The notes: generated by a model not told the origin, from the letters alone. Shown: positions 27,318-36,166, counted from the first letter of the stretch. The stretch: DNA of 64,000 bases from Anaerolineales bacterium (GCA_020634155.1 JACKCI010000002.1:248001-312000), one strand, 5' to 3'. Numbers and translations are program-made.

Positions 27318-27873
27318 GGATGAATAGCTCACTTTCGACATATTTATCATGCAATTCACGCAGCCCGCGGCTCAGATGCGAGGCAATGGTGCGCTCATCA
27401 AGGCCCAGAATCTGCGCGATTTCCTGATTGCGTAAGGCCCCAAAATACTTCAAAGTGATAATCTCTTGGCGACGGGGCGAGAGGGTGCTAATCAACTGGC
27501 TCAGGAGGGCAAAGCGTTCTTTTTTCATCAATTCGTGGTCGGGCGATAGATCGTTTTGGCTCATGGCAGGCAAGTCTTCAAGGGGGATGTATTGAGTGCG
27601 GTTTTGTTGGCGGTGAAACTGGCACACCATGTTATAGGCAATCCGAAACAGCCATGCCGCAAAGCTATGCTCGCCCCGATATTCAAAGTCCCTAATTTGC
27701 TCAACCACCACCAGAAAAATCTCGGATACAAGGTCTTCGGTGTCTTGTTTGCGCCGAACACGGTAGGCAATGTAAGCATATACCTTCGGGAAGTAATAGG
27801 CGTAGAGTTCCCGAAAGACGGTGGGGTCTGTTTTAATTTGCGCCAACAACCAGCGCTCGTACTCGGCTTGCAA
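27310..27873 (-). CDS. ECF RNA polymerase sigma factor
   Basis: 187 residues. Region 2: FRELYAYYFPKVYAYIAYRVRRKQDTEDLVSEIFLVV and SFAAWLFRIAYNMVCQFHRQ; region 4: LSPRRQEIITLKYFGALRNQEIAQILGLDERTIASHLSRGLREL. Directs polymerase to an unknown regulon, likely including its own operon. The start is a TTG at 27873 behind a G-rich ribosome site (ggggggtgg); no ATG is available near the N-terminus. Operon order: sigma, membrane partner, FtsX permease. Confidence 0.92.
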   Translation of the reverse strand: MQAEYERWLLAQIKTDPTVFRELYAYYFPKVYAYIAYRVRRKQDTEDLVSEIFLVVVEQIRDFEYRGEHSFAAWLFRIAYNMVCQFHRQQNRTQYIPLEDLPAMSQNDLSPDHELMKKERFALLSQLISTLSPRRQEIITLKYFGALRNQEIAQILGLDERTIASHLSRGLRELHDKYVESELFIHE

Positions 27874-27959
27874 TGACCACCCCCCAGTTGTTCCTACTTA
27901 ATAATGTTTTCTGAACAAAAAATACTGCATTTGCGTTTTAAAAAGGGTGTGATATATTA

Positions 27960-27981
27960 TAATCAAATCGTGATTTGATTA
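27960..27981 (+). promoter_or_regulatory. Palindromic operator at the acyl-CoA dehydrogenase promoter
   Basis: AATCAAATCGTGATTTGATT (27961-27980) has perfect nine-base arms around GT and extends one more pair (T27960/A27981). It overlaps the -10 region (tataat 27958-27963, or tatatt 27953-27958 with ttgcgt at 27931), 23 bases before the start codon. Fifteen of its 20 bases recur at the thiolase promoter (54067-54086). Confidence 0.75.
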
Positions 27982-28003
27982 ATTTTATTAGGAGATTTCC
28001 CCC

Positions 28004-29167
28004 ATGCATCGTGAAGCGTTAAGTGGTGTATCGTTTAATCTTACAGAAGAACAGCAAATGCTTCAGCAGACGGCGCGAGACTTTTCCCGCAAGGAAATCG
28101 CCCCTGTTGCCGAACACTATGACCGCACGGCTGAATTCCCTTGGGATGTCTTCCGCAAAGCCCAATCCTTGGGACTGACCACCCTCAACATCCCCGAAGA
28201 ATATGGCGGTTTTGGTGCCAGTGTTTTTGAGGAATGTTTGGTTGGTGAAGAACTGGCATGGGGTTGCTCTGGTATGAGTACCGCCCTGACCATCAATAAC
28301 CTAGCCTCGCTGCCCATCACTTTGGGGGGAACCGATGAGCAGAAAAAAGAGTGGTTAGGCCGCCTAGTGGATGGTCAATTGGCCGCCTATGGGGTCACTG
28401 AACCGGGAGCGGGTTCGGATGTGGTTGGGCTGCGGACACGTGCCGAGCTACGGGGGGATGTCTATGTTCTCAATGGTAGCAAGACCTTTATTTCCAATGC
28501 CAATGTTGCCGATTTCTTTACCGTCTTTGCCGTGACCGACCCCAACGCTGGGCATAAAGGCTTGTCCTGCTTTGTGGTGGAGCGCAAGAGTCCGGGGGTC
28601 TCCGTCAGCAAGCACTTTGACAAACTTGGTCAACGCTGTGCCGATACCGCAGAGATTACCTTTGAAGATGTTGAGGTGCCTGCCGCTAATCTGCTGGGTG
28701 GTAAACCGGGAATGGGCTTCTATCTGGCAATGAAAGTATTTGACCACAGCCGACCACCCGTTGCTGCGGGAGCCGTTGGGGTTGCCCAACGCGCCCTTGA
28801 TGAAAGCGTCCGTTATGCCAAAGAGCGCGAGACCTTCGGCGTGCCGATTTACCAGCACCAAGCTATTGGTCATATGATTGCCGATATGGCAATGGGCGTA
28901 GAAGCCGCCCGCTTGTTGACATGGCGGGCCGCCACGATGGTCGATGAAGTTGGTAACAACACCAAATATGCCTCCTTCGCCAAGGCCTTTGCTGCCGATA
29001 CTGCCATGAAGATAACGGTGGATGCGGTGCAAGTCTTCGGGGGCTACGGCTTCATGAAAGAATATCCTGTTGAAAAATTGATGCGCGATGTCAAAGTCTT
29101 CCAAATTTATGAGGGGACAAGCCAAATTCAGCGCAATGTTATCGTCCGCGAGTTGTTCCGCGGTTAG
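28004..29167 (+). CDS. Acyl-CoA dehydrogenase
   Basis: 387-residue FAD enzyme that introduces the alpha-beta double bond in acyl-CoA. Family motifs: AYGVTEPGAGSDV (FAD/substrate loop), FGVPIYQHQAIGHMIADMAM, VFGGYGFMKEYPVEKLMRD, and IYEGTSQIQR with the catalytic Glu. The start ATG has AGGAG nine bases upstream. It is monocistronic behind a palindromic operator. A second, less similar dehydrogenase lies at 33084. Confidence 0.95.
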   Translation: MHREALSGVSFNLTEEQQMLQQTARDFSRKEIAPVAEHYDRTAEFPWDVFRKAQSLGLTTLNIPEEYGGFGASVFEECLVGEELAWGCSGMSTALTINNLASLPITLGGTDEQKKEWLGRLVDGQLAAYGVTEPGAGSDVVGLRTRAELRGDVYVLNGSKTFISNANVADFFTVFAVTDPNAGHKGLSCFVVERKSPGVSVSKHFDKLGQRCADTAEITFEDVEVPAANLLGGKPGMGFYLAMKVFDHSRPPVAAGAVGVAQRALDESVRYAKERETFGVPIYQHQAIGHMIADMAMGVEAARLLTWRAATMVDEVGNNTKYASFAKAFAADTAMKITVDAVQVFGGYGFMKEYPVEKLMRDVKVFQIYEGTSQIQRNVIVRELFRG

Positions 29168-29271
29168 CCTTTCACGTTTCTCCCATCACACAGCGCGTCG
29201 TTGCCAGCAGGTAGCGGCGCGTTTGTGTTTTAGGGTAAGTTGCATAAGATAAACAGTAAGGAGGTGCGATG

Positions 29272-29991
29272 ATGGCGTTGGTAGTTGGGATGATTGTTGG
29301 GTTGGCGGTCTTATTTATTGTCTTCGGGTTGCTCATCGAATGGCGTTCTACTAGCCGCATTATGACCGAAAGCGACCCTCCACTTGATTTTTTTGATGTT
29401 GAAGGTGTTTTACAGCCCACCCCACGTATCCATCACTTCCTAGGCAACATCCAAACCACTATCCGCACCCACCCCCACCGCAACATGGCTACCATTGAAA
29501 CGGTGCTGTGGCTCCTGTTTGTTGTGCCGCTTATTGAGCATATGCTTGCGCCCTATCACGGTTTTGTTGCACGCATCGCATGGTTTTTGACAATAGGCCC
29601 GCATGAGGTTGGACATATCATCTGTATGCCCTTCGGCGCATTTTTATATGTTCTTGGTGGGTCGATATGGCAACTGTTATTCTGGGCGCTGTTGGCAGGC
29701 TACGAGCGCCTAAAGGGACGGACTATTCCTGCTCTCATGATGTTGATGGTGGTGGGGCATAGTTTCATTAATCTCTCAGTCTATATCCGTGACGCCCAAG
29801 AACGTGAATTGCCCTTGCTCTTTGGGCTAGGCAAAGACCACCACGACTGGGGCACACTTTTAGATTGGATGGGGTTACTGGCTTATGATGATTTCTTGGC
29901 AGGGGTAGCAGTTGTGATGGGGGTATTGGTGGTTCTCAGCACGATTGGCCTTGGTATTGCTTATACGTGGCGTCGTACTCCTAGCCACTAA
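29272..29991 (+). CDS. Polytopic membrane protein with HEVGH zincin motif
   Basis: 239 residues, about five transmembrane segments (near 1-22, 76-95, 100-145 as a re-entrant pair, 152-172, 210-232). HEVGH lies at ~111-115 just after a hydrophobic stretch (WFLTIGPHEVGH), followed by FGAFLYVLGGSIWQLL, then GHSFINLSVYIRDA and a late HHDWGTLLDWMGLL. This order matches M50-like intramembrane metalloprotease-type proteins; the D or H residues of the later motifs could be further ligands. Substrate unknown. The second ATG (29272) is chosen because AGGAGG is seven bases away; 29269 is three bases longer. Confidence 0.75.
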   Translation: MALVVGMIVGLAVLFIVFGLLIEWRSTSRIMTESDPPLDFFDVEGVLQPTPRIHHFLGNIQTTIRTHPHRNMATIETVLWLLFVVPLIEHMLAPYHGFVARIAWFLTIGPHEVGHIICMPFGAFLYVLGGSIWQLLFWALLAGYERLKGRTIPALMMLMVVGHSFINLSVYIRDAQERELPLLFGLGKDHHDWGTLLDWMGLLAYDDFLAGVAVVMGVLVVLSTIGLGIAYTWRRTPSH

Positions 29992-31183
29992 TGCCCAATA
30001 CGTAAATCAGCCCTAGCTTATCGGTGAAGGCAATCCACTGGTCATTGGCTGACCATGTGGCAAAATATACATCGACCCCCGATGGCGCAATATTGGCCCG
30101 CTGAAGTTGCACCTCATTATTTTCTACGTTAGCTCGATCTAAGGTGCTGATATTCCACAAATAGAGGTCTGCGCCATGTGCGCCGTTCAACAATAGCCGT
30201 TCATCGGACGAGAGTTCAATGCCAGCAATATCGCGGCTCTGCTCTGGCAACTCAACAATGCGCTGACCAGATAGGGCATTCCAGAGAGATATATTTTGAT
30301 TGCCGCCCTGCATAATAAGAATGGTGCCATCGGCGTTAAATTCTAAAGTTGAGGTAGCTGCATCTTCGGGTGTGGCAATGGTACGCACCAGTGTGTAATC
30401 TTCTAAACTCCACAGACGCACGCTATTTGGATAGGCTACGGCAAGTCGCTTACCATCAGGTGAAATGGCGAAACGCTCCGGTGGAAAATCTACTTTGGTG
30501 AACTCATGTACCATTGTTTGGGTGGCAACATCCCATACCCGCATCGCCCCCCCATCAGCAAGGCTTATCAGTTGTTGGCCGTTTGGGGTAAAAGCCATTT
30601 GTTCAACAGTAATAATGGGGTGGGCATCAATATAGCCTTTGCTGGTAAGAGGAACAAGATCAAAGAGGTAAATCCGCCCCTTTGTACCACCAACAGCCAA
30701 TTGCCGCAAATCGTCACTTTGAACAACCGAGGAGATAAGGGCGTTTTGTGCGGTCAATGACGTCAAGGGCTGCTGTGCAAAGAAGTCCCATGCCTGAATT
30801 TGCAAGGTGCGGTTGTTGAGAGCAACGAGGGTTTCATTATTTGGCGTAAAATAGACCCAGCGTGTGACAAATTGATCAGCAGCAAACACCGCCCGTCCGC
30901 TGGCAAGGTTCCAAACTCGTAACCGTCCATCCCCCGGACTAGCCGATGCAAGATATGCGCTGTCTGGCGAAAACTTCAGTAGGTTAATGGTTGCCGCGTG
31001 GTCATCAAAACGCCCTAATAGGCGGATCTGAGGGGCATTTTCAAGGGTAAGGACTTGGCTAGATCGTTGCCAAGGGATAGGGCTGGGGGCTAGGGTTACC
31101 GAAGGTGTTGGAGTGGGATCAGACCCACAGGCTACCAACACTAGCAACAAGCTCAATAGACTGAGTAGTTTTTTCAAGGTCAT
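29981..31183 (-). CDS. WD40 beta-propeller lipoprotein
   Basis: 400 residues. Signal peptide with lipobox LVAC, a Pro/Thr spacer, then repeated WD40 blades (YLASASPGDGRLRVWNLASG, QLISLADGGAMRVWDVATQ, RLAVAYPNSVRLWSLED, LLLNGAHGADLYLWNISTL), about seven. Probably a surface scaffold. ATG at 31183 is four bases after the rpoD stop, so it is likely expressed from the yceD-rpoD transcript. The C-terminus overlaps the stop region of the convergent zincin gene by 11 bases. Confidence 0.86.
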   Translation of the reverse strand: MTLKKLLSLLSLLLVLVACGSDPTPTPSVTLAPSPIPWQRSSQVLTLENAPQIRLLGRFDDHAATINLLKFSPDSAYLASASPGDGRLRVWNLASGRAVFAADQFVTRWVYFTPNNETLVALNNRTLQIQAWDFFAQQPLTSLTAQNALISSVVQSDDLRQLAVGGTKGRIYLFDLVPLTSKGYIDAHPIITVEQMAFTPNGQQLISLADGGAMRVWDVATQTMVHEFTKVDFPPERFAISPDGKRLAVAYPNSVRLWSLEDYTLVRTIATPEDAATSTLEFNADGTILIMQGGNQNISLWNALSGQRIVELPEQSRDIAGIELSSDERLLLNGAHGADLYLWNISTLDRANVENNEVQLQRANIAPSGVDVYFATWSANDQWIAFTDKLGLIYVLGISG

Positions 31184-31187
31184 GTCT

Positions 31188-32312
31188 CTAAGTGAAGTCA
31201 CGCAATTGGCGAGAGCGACGCGGATGCCGGAGCCGACGCAATGCCTTACCCTCAATTTGGCGAATACGCTCACGGGTGAGGCCAAACTTCTGTCCTACCT
31301 CCTCCAGTGTGTAGCTTCGCCCATTGTGCAAGCCAAAGCGTAGCCGCAAAATACGCGCCTCACGGGGGGAGAGTGTACTCAACACCTCCTCCAGCTTCTC
31401 ACGCAGCAAAGTCTGATAGGCGCTCTGGAGTGGGGTGGGCATGCTGTAGTCTTCAATGAAGTTGCCGAGTTCGTTTTCTTCATCTTCGCCCACCGGACGC
31501 TCTAGGCTAAGAGGCCGCCATGAGACCTTGAGCATCCATTGGACTTTGCGCGGTTCTAGGTCGAGGGCATTCGCAATTTCTTCAGGGGTTGGCTTGCGCC
31601 CATGCTGTTGTTCGAGTTCGCGGGCTGTTTTATAGAGATGGCGGATGCGATCTGACATATGGACAGGCACGCGGATAGTGCGGCCTTGGTCGGCTATAGC
31701 ACGCGTGATGGTCTGGCGAATCCACCATGTGGCATAGGTGCTAAAGCGATAGCCGCGCTTATAATCAAACTTCTCAACAGCTTTCATCAAGCCGAGGTTG
31801 CCCTCTTGAATTAAGTCTAAGAACGGCACCCCGCGCCCCATATAACGCTTGGCGATGCTCACCACCAGACGGGTATTGGCTTTGATGAGGTGGTCGCGGG
31901 CATTGCGCCCATCTTCGACCAAAGCTTCTAATGCAGAACGCTGGTCAGTGTCGCTGTTGCCGTTGAGTAGACCGAGGATTTCACTGGCCTGCTGCCCCTG
32001 TTCTAAGCGCTTGGCAAGGTCAATTTCTTCCTCGGTAGTAAGGAGGGGAACCCGTGCCATTTCCTTGAGATAGAGACCTACCGTGTCATCGGAAGACACA
32101 TCATCTAAATCAAGCTCGTCATCGAGGTCGTCCTCATCTTCGTCGTCAAACTCTTCAAAATCTAAGTCATCTAAATCATCGAGGTCGTCATCCACGTCCT
32201 CGTAAGCAAATAAAACCTCATCATCGAGGGGTTCTTCCTCATCGACGGGTGTTATCATTTCTTCTTCATCAAGGAAATCTTCAGAATCGACACGATCAAA
32301 AAGGTCGGACAT
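31188..32312 (-). CDS. rpoD: RNA polymerase sigma factor RpoD/SigA (primary or close group 2)
   Basis: 374 residues. The first ~85 are very acidic (Asp/Glu runs), standing for a short region 1.1. Region 1.2 DTVGLYLKEMARVPLLT; region 2 DLIQEGNLGLMKAVEKFDYKRGYRFSTYATWWIRQ; region 3 VPVHMSDRIRHL; region 4 LSPREARILRLRFGL and LEEVGQKFGLTRERIRQIEGKALRRLRHP. Regions 2.4 and 4.2 match those recognising TTGACA/TATAAT. It follows yceD by 21 bases and shares its promoter. Confidence 0.95.
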   Translation of the reverse strand: MSDLFDRVDSEDFLDEEEMITPVDEEEPLDDEVLFAYEDVDDDLDDLDDLDFEEFDDEDEDDLDDELDLDDVSSDDTVGLYLKEMARVPLLTTEEEIDLAKRLEQGQQASEILGLLNGNSDTDQRSALEALVEDGRNARDHLIKANTRLVVSIAKRYMGRGVPFLDLIQEGNLGLMKAVEKFDYKRGYRFSTYATWWIRQTITRAIADQGRTIRVPVHMSDRIRHLYKTARELEQQHGRKPTPEEIANALDLEPRKVQWMLKVSWRPLSLERPVGEDEENELGNFIEDYSMPTPLQSAYQTLLREKLEEVLSTLSPREARILRLRFGLHNGRSYTLEEVGQKFGLTRERIRQIEGKALRRLRHPRRSRQLRDFT

Positions 32313-32333
32313 CAGGCAGCTATCCTTGATTGA

Positions 32334-32870
32334 TTAATCCTGTGAATTGTCGAGTTGGTTCCGCAACGATTTCAATATTTCAAAGCGTGGGTCAATTTCA
32401 TCACCCATCCCAATATCACGCAAAACGTCATGAAAGGTTCGCTCACAAAACAAGCAGCGCTGGTCTTGGTCAACGGGTGTGGTCATTGGCACATGCAAGA
32501 GTGCCTCTTCACGCACCAAAGGAGCAAGGTCGATCACATTGTTGTCATCAATTTTGTATTCGGTGTTGAGATTATCGTTGGTGTCAAACACCTCTTGGAC
32601 AGAGAATTCGACTGGCAGCCAAATATTGTCCACACAGCGTGAACACTCCGTCAAGACGCTTGTCTCTACCGTCCCTTGTACCAATACCCCACCATGTGCT
32701 TGTGATAGTTGTAATGTTGCGTAGAAATGGCCTAGCGTTAAATCTTCAGCGACTCGTAAGAGCGACGGCACTTCAATCGCTAATTCACGGGTAAACCCCA
32801 CAGGTTGGGCCATAATAAAACCAACATTAACCCGTAGGACTTTAGCGTTTACATACTTCTCTGAAGACAT
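32334..32870 (-). CDS. yceD: YceD/DUF177 family protein
   Basis: 178 residues. Contains the DUF177 core: ECSRCVDNIWLPVEFSVQEVF, then LAPLVREEALLHVPMTTP and a Cys pair CLFC, ending near ILKSLRNQL. The family is linked to 23S rRNA/L32 maturation and is usually followed by rpmF; here rpoD follows instead. ATG at 32870 (MSSEKYVNAKVLRVNV) is preferred; the longer frame starts inside the leader hairpin. Confidence 0.85.
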   Translation of the reverse strand: MSSEKYVNAKVLRVNVGFIMAQPVGFTRELAIEVPSLLRVAEDLTLGHFYATLQLSQAHGGVLVQGTVETSVLTECSRCVDNIWLPVEFSVQEVFDTNDNLNTEYKIDDNNVIDLAPLVREEALLHVPMTTPVDQDQRCLFCERTFHDVLRDIGMGDEIDPRFEILKSLRNQLDNSQD

Positions 32871-32883
32871 CGTTCTTGGCCCC

Positions 32884-32926
32884 GTCTCCCCAAAGGAGTA
32901 GGGACCCCTCCTTTCATAAGGGAGAC
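32884..32926 (-). promoter_or_regulatory. Nested hairpin in the yceD leader
   Basis: gtctccc (32884-32890) pairs with gggagac (32920-32926); inside, aaaggag (32892-32898) pairs with ctccttt (32908-32914). On the minus-strand transcript the inner stem pairs an AAAGGAG-like segment with CTCCTTT. It lies between the leader terminator and the yceD start and could act as the alternative fold of a leader switch. Confidence 0.55.
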
Positions 32927-32928
32927 AT

Positions 32929-32954
32929 AAAAAAAACGCAAACTGCATTTGCGT
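32929..32954 (-). terminator. Intrinsic terminator inside the yceD leader (attenuator candidate)
   Basis: On the minus strand ACGCAAA-tgcag-TTTGCGT is a perfect seven-pair stem followed by eight T's. It lies about 12 bases after the predicted transcription start of the promoter at 32973-33001 and 60 bases before yceD. It could also end read-through from the acyl-CoA genes. Confidence 0.75.
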
Positions 32955-32972
32955 ATATCCCCACTGACCCTT

Positions 32973-33001
32973 ATTGTATGCGCTTGATTCTGCAATGTCA
33001 A
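32973..33001 (-). promoter_or_regulatory. Strong sigma-70 promoter for yceD-rpoD
   Basis: TTGACA (33001-32996), 17-base spacer, TACAAT (32978-32973): consensus -35 and five of six at -10. Confidence 0.8.
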
Positions 33002-33034
33002 GCAGTGTTAAACATTATTATCAAAAAAGTAATA

Positions 33035-33072
33035 TAGGCATAGAGGTATGCCAAGCAATCGACATACCTCCA
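33035..33072. repeat. Overlapping inverted repeats after the acyl-CoA dehydrogenase
   Basis: ggcata-gagg-tatgcc and gaggtatg...catacctc overlap, giving two mutually exclusive hairpins between the dehydrogenase stop (33084) and the yceD promoter. T-rich sequence follows only after about eight bases on the minus strand, so termination would be imperfect. Confidence 0.4.
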
Positions 33073-33083
33073 CATGGGTCTGT

Positions 33084-34244
33084 TTAGTGCAAGCCTGCGT
33101 CTTCAAGAACGCGACGGGCAATGACCAAACGTTGAATTTGGCTGGTGCCTTCGCCAATGGTCATCAAGCGTTGGTCACGGTACATACGCTCAACAGGAAA
33201 CTCTTGGCTATAGCCATAGGAGCCATGAATTTGGATAGAGTTAAAACATACGCGCTCGGCAACTTCTGATGCCATCAACTTGCCCATTGCCGCCTCCTTA
33301 ACAAAAGGACGACCTTGGTCTTTAAGCCACGCTGCCCGCATGACCATCAACCGCGCCGCCTCAATCTCCAGCGCAGCGTCGGCAATCATCCATTGGATGG
33401 CTTGGTGCTGGGCGATAGGTTTGCCGAAAGCTTGACGGTCGGCGGCATATTGGATGGCAGCTTCAAAGGCAGCTTGGGCAATCCCGATGCTGATAGCTCC
33501 AATGGTGATACGTCCCCCATCAAGAGTCTCCATCGTTTGATGGAAGCCGCGCCCAATCGCGCCTAATGTATTTTCTTGGACAGGTACCCGCACATTGTCA
33601 TAGGTGATTTGCTGGGTGGGCGAGCCTTTTAAGCCCATTTTCTTTTCAGGTGGATGCACGGTTACGCCCGCCATATCCGGCTCAACCAGCAACATGGAGA
33701 AGCCGCGTGTGCCTGCCTCCTTATCAGTGCGGGTTAGGGTGATAATGGCAGGGGCATAACCGGGGTTGGTAATCCATGCTTTGTGGCCGTTCAACACCCA
33801 TGTATCCCCGTCTTGGTAAGCATTGGTCTTGACCCCACCCGCAAGGTCAGACCCCGCATCCGGCTCCGTAAGGGCCAACGCGCCAAGGTATTCGCCAGAG
33901 GTCAAGCGTGGCAGGTATTTCTCTTTTTGTTCCTTGCTGCCCCACTTCACAATCGGGAAACAGCCGAGACCATTATGAGCCGCAATAGATAGGGCTGTTG
34001 AGCCGCAAGCCCGCGCTACCTCTTCCAAAGCAAGGGCAGCACTGACAGTATCCATTGCCGCCCCACCGTATTCTTCCGGTACCTGCAAGCCTGTCAAGCC
34101 GAGGGCTGGCATTTTCTTAATCGCTTCCCAGCGCAGTTGTCCAGCGTGGTCAACCTCGGCGGCATAGGGGGCAAGTTCTTTCTCGCAAAAATCGCGCACA
34201 GCATCATGATACATGCGCTGTTCATTGTTCAAATCAAAATCCAT
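33084..34244 (-). CDS. Acyl-CoA dehydrogenase
   Basis: 386 residues. Motifs ALALTEPDAGSDLAGG, WVLNGHKAWITNPG, FGKPIAQHQAIQWMIADAAL, IQIHGSYGYSQEFPVERMYRDQRLMTIGEGTSQIQR with the catalytic Glu in GEGT; resembles short/branched-chain type enzymes. The ATG has GAGGAG upstream. It is 33 bases downstream of the acyl-CoA ligase and co-transcribed, so the two steps (activation, first oxidation) are coupled. Confidence 0.95.
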   Translation of the reverse strand: MDFDLNNEQRMYHDAVRDFCEKELAPYAAEVDHAGQLRWEAIKKMPALGLTGLQVPEEYGGAAMDTVSAALALEEVARACGSTALSIAAHNGLGCFPIVKWGSKEQKEKYLPRLTSGEYLGALALTEPDAGSDLAGGVKTNAYQDGDTWVLNGHKAWITNPGYAPAIITLTRTDKEAGTRGFSMLLVEPDMAGVTVHPPEKKMGLKGSPTQQITYDNVRVPVQENTLGAIGRGFHQTMETLDGGRITIGAISIGIAQAAFEAAIQYAADRQAFGKPIAQHQAIQWMIADAALEIEAARLMVMRAAWLKDQGRPFVKEAAMGKLMASEVAERVCFNSIQIHGSYGYSQEFPVERMYRDQRLMTIGEGTSQIQRLVIARRVLEDAGLH

Positions 34245-34277
34245 CGTGCCAAGCTCCTCTTTTGAAAATACGAATGT

Positions 34278-36032
34278 TTATTTACGAAACTGGGTGGTCT
34301 TCCATGCGCTGAAACGGTCGCGCAATTTCAGCCGCTGATATTTGCCAGTGGTCGTGACTGGGATTTCGTCGCCAAAGATGACAACCTTGGGGCTTTTCTC
34401 AAAGGTCATGCGCTCACGACAATAATCGAGAATAGCTTCAGCGTTCAGGGTAGCATTATCCTCCAACACCACATAGGCCCCGACCTCCTCACCATAGTAG
34501 TCGTTCTCAAAAGCCACCGCGAGACCGACCTTGATGCCGGGAATCTCCAGCAGGACTTCCTCAATATCAAAGGGGCTGAACTTGACCCCTCCACGGTTAA
34601 TCAGTTCTTTGATACGCCCTGTGATGAAGAAAAAGCGGCGGCCTTGGGCATCCTCTTGATAAAAGCCCTCATCTCCGCTGCGGAACCAACTAAATTTGAA
34701 GGTCTCACGGTTGGAATCGGGACGTTGATAGTAATATTTCATGACATTATGCCCGCGAATGCAAATCTCGCCCCGTTCACCTGCTGGAAGTTCTTGCCCA
34801 CTACCAGTGGGGTCAAAAATCGCCATCTCATTGGGGGAAATGGGGCACCCAATACTGGGATAGCCGTAGTCTTGCATCCAGTGTTGGTGTTGCTCCCAAC
34901 TCAGGTCAATCGGCAAGAAGCAACTATAGCAGGTCGTCTCGCTCAAGCCGTAGCCATGCAAAATCGGGAAGCCGAATTGGTTCTCAAAGCGCCGCGCCAG
35001 TTGCACTGCCAGCGTTCCGGCTCCACAGATGAGGTGCCGAAAATGGGAGAGGTCTTCGCGGTCAAGGTCGGTACCAAAGATACTTTCGCCTTTAAGGGCC
35101 TGCTCGTCGGCAAATTCGCAACTGAATTGGAGTAAGGTGGGAACTACACTCACCACATTGACCTTCTCTTTAGCAATGCGCTCCCAGAAGTGGCTGGAGC
35201 TATAGGCACGATTAAGCACGGTGCTGGCTCCCACCAACATGGGCGTGACCAAGGTCACAATGGTGCCGTTGACATGATGAATCGGCAACACCGCCATCAT
35301 ACGCTGATTGCCCGTGATGCCCTGCCATGAGGAAATGCCATAAGCGTCAACTAGCATATTGTATTGGGTGAGGACAACCCCTTTGGGTGGGCCAGTAGTG
35401 CCGCTGGTATAGACCAATAGGCTCTCATCATCAAGCGTCGTGTCGTCATTGGCATCAAGGCTGGTGGAGTGCCGTTCCAACAAACTTTGATAATGGGGGT
35501 AAGCTGCGTCGGGTTCACCACCAACTTGGATAATTTGGCGGATGTTGCTAACGCCTAGCCCTTCCTCGGTGCCATGAATAATCTGCTCGGCTCGTTCAAG
35601 GTATTCGCTACGGACAAGAGCAATCACGGCTTCACTATTGCGAAGGATATAGGCGATGCGTTGATCGTCTTCAGCCACATTTTGGGGAGCCACCATCGCG
35701 CCGATTTTCCAGCAGGCAAAATAGGTGATGACCGTATCGGTGTGATTATAGGCGATGGTACTCACACGGTCTCCACGCTGGACACCCAAGGCCAGCAGCA
35801 AATTAGCGGTCTGGTTGACACGGGCATTAAAGGCAGCATAGGTTAACTCATCGCGGTTGCCGTCCTTATCGTAGTGAATCAAAAAGACCTTATCGGGCGA
35901 TTCCATTGCTCGGTTGTCCAGTAAATGACGGACATTGCGATAGGGAACAAGGCGGCTGTGAGGGGGACGCCCACGCAAGGTCTGTGCGTTGAGGATGTTT
36001 TGTTGGGTATCCACATCAACTGATTGACTCAT
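34278..36032 (-). CDS. Acyl-CoA synthetase (AMP-forming ligase)
   Basis: 584 residues. P-loop-like AMP motif LLVYTSGTTGPPKGVVLTQ, A-loop HGYGLSETT, hinge DEGFYQEDAQGRRFFFITGRIKELINRGG and the C-terminal Lys in TTTGKYQRLKLRDR. Activates a carboxylic acid as acyl-AMP then acyl-CoA; chain length not predictable. ATG at 36032 follows GGAGGAG and gives the N-terminus MSQSVDVDTQ; the longer open frame enters the intergenic region. Confidence 0.93.
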   Translation of the reverse strand: MSQSVDVDTQQNILNAQTLRGRPPHSRLVPYRNVRHLLDNRAMESPDKVFLIHYDKDGNRDELTYAAFNARVNQTANLLLALGVQRGDRVSTIAYNHTDTVITYFACWKIGAMVAPQNVAEDDQRIAYILRNSEAVIALVRSEYLERAEQIIHGTEEGLGVSNIRQIIQVGGEPDAAYPHYQSLLERHSTSLDANDDTTLDDESLLVYTSGTTGPPKGVVLTQYNMLVDAYGISSWQGITGNQRMMAVLPIHHVNGTIVTLVTPMLVGASTVLNRAYSSSHFWERIAKEKVNVVSVVPTLLQFSCEFADEQALKGESIFGTDLDREDLSHFRHLICGAGTLAVQLARRFENQFGFPILHGYGLSETTCYSCFLPIDLSWEQHQHWMQDYGYPSIGCPISPNEMAIFDPTGSGQELPAGERGEICIRGHNVMKYYYQRPDSNRETFKFSWFRSGDEGFYQEDAQGRRFFFITGRIKELINRGGVKFSPFDIEEVLLEIPGIKVGLAVAFENDYYGEEVGAYVVLEDNATLNAEAILDYCRERMTFEKSPKVVIFGDEIPVTTTGKYQRLKLRDRFSAWKTTQFRK

Positions 36033-36108
36033 GAAACAACTCCTCCAGCATAAATATTGGTGGAGATAGTTTAACATTGTATGCGGAGACGCCAAAAAAT
36101 TTAAGAAT

Positions 36109-36143
36109 CAAAAACCCCATAGGCTTTTGGATACCTATGGGGT
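36109..36143 (-). terminator. Terminator of spoVS
   Basis: accccatagg (36114-36123) pairs perfectly with cctatggggt (36134-36143); on the minus strand the stem is followed by T's (36114-36110). Confidence 0.8.
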
Positions 36144-36166
36144 CTATGCTTGGTAAAGTTAACAGA

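Noticed and set aside
36095..36130. Possible third copy of the operator before the acyl-CoA ligase
   Set aside because: Only a TTTTTGATT-like half is present, mostly contributed by the spoVS terminator tail.
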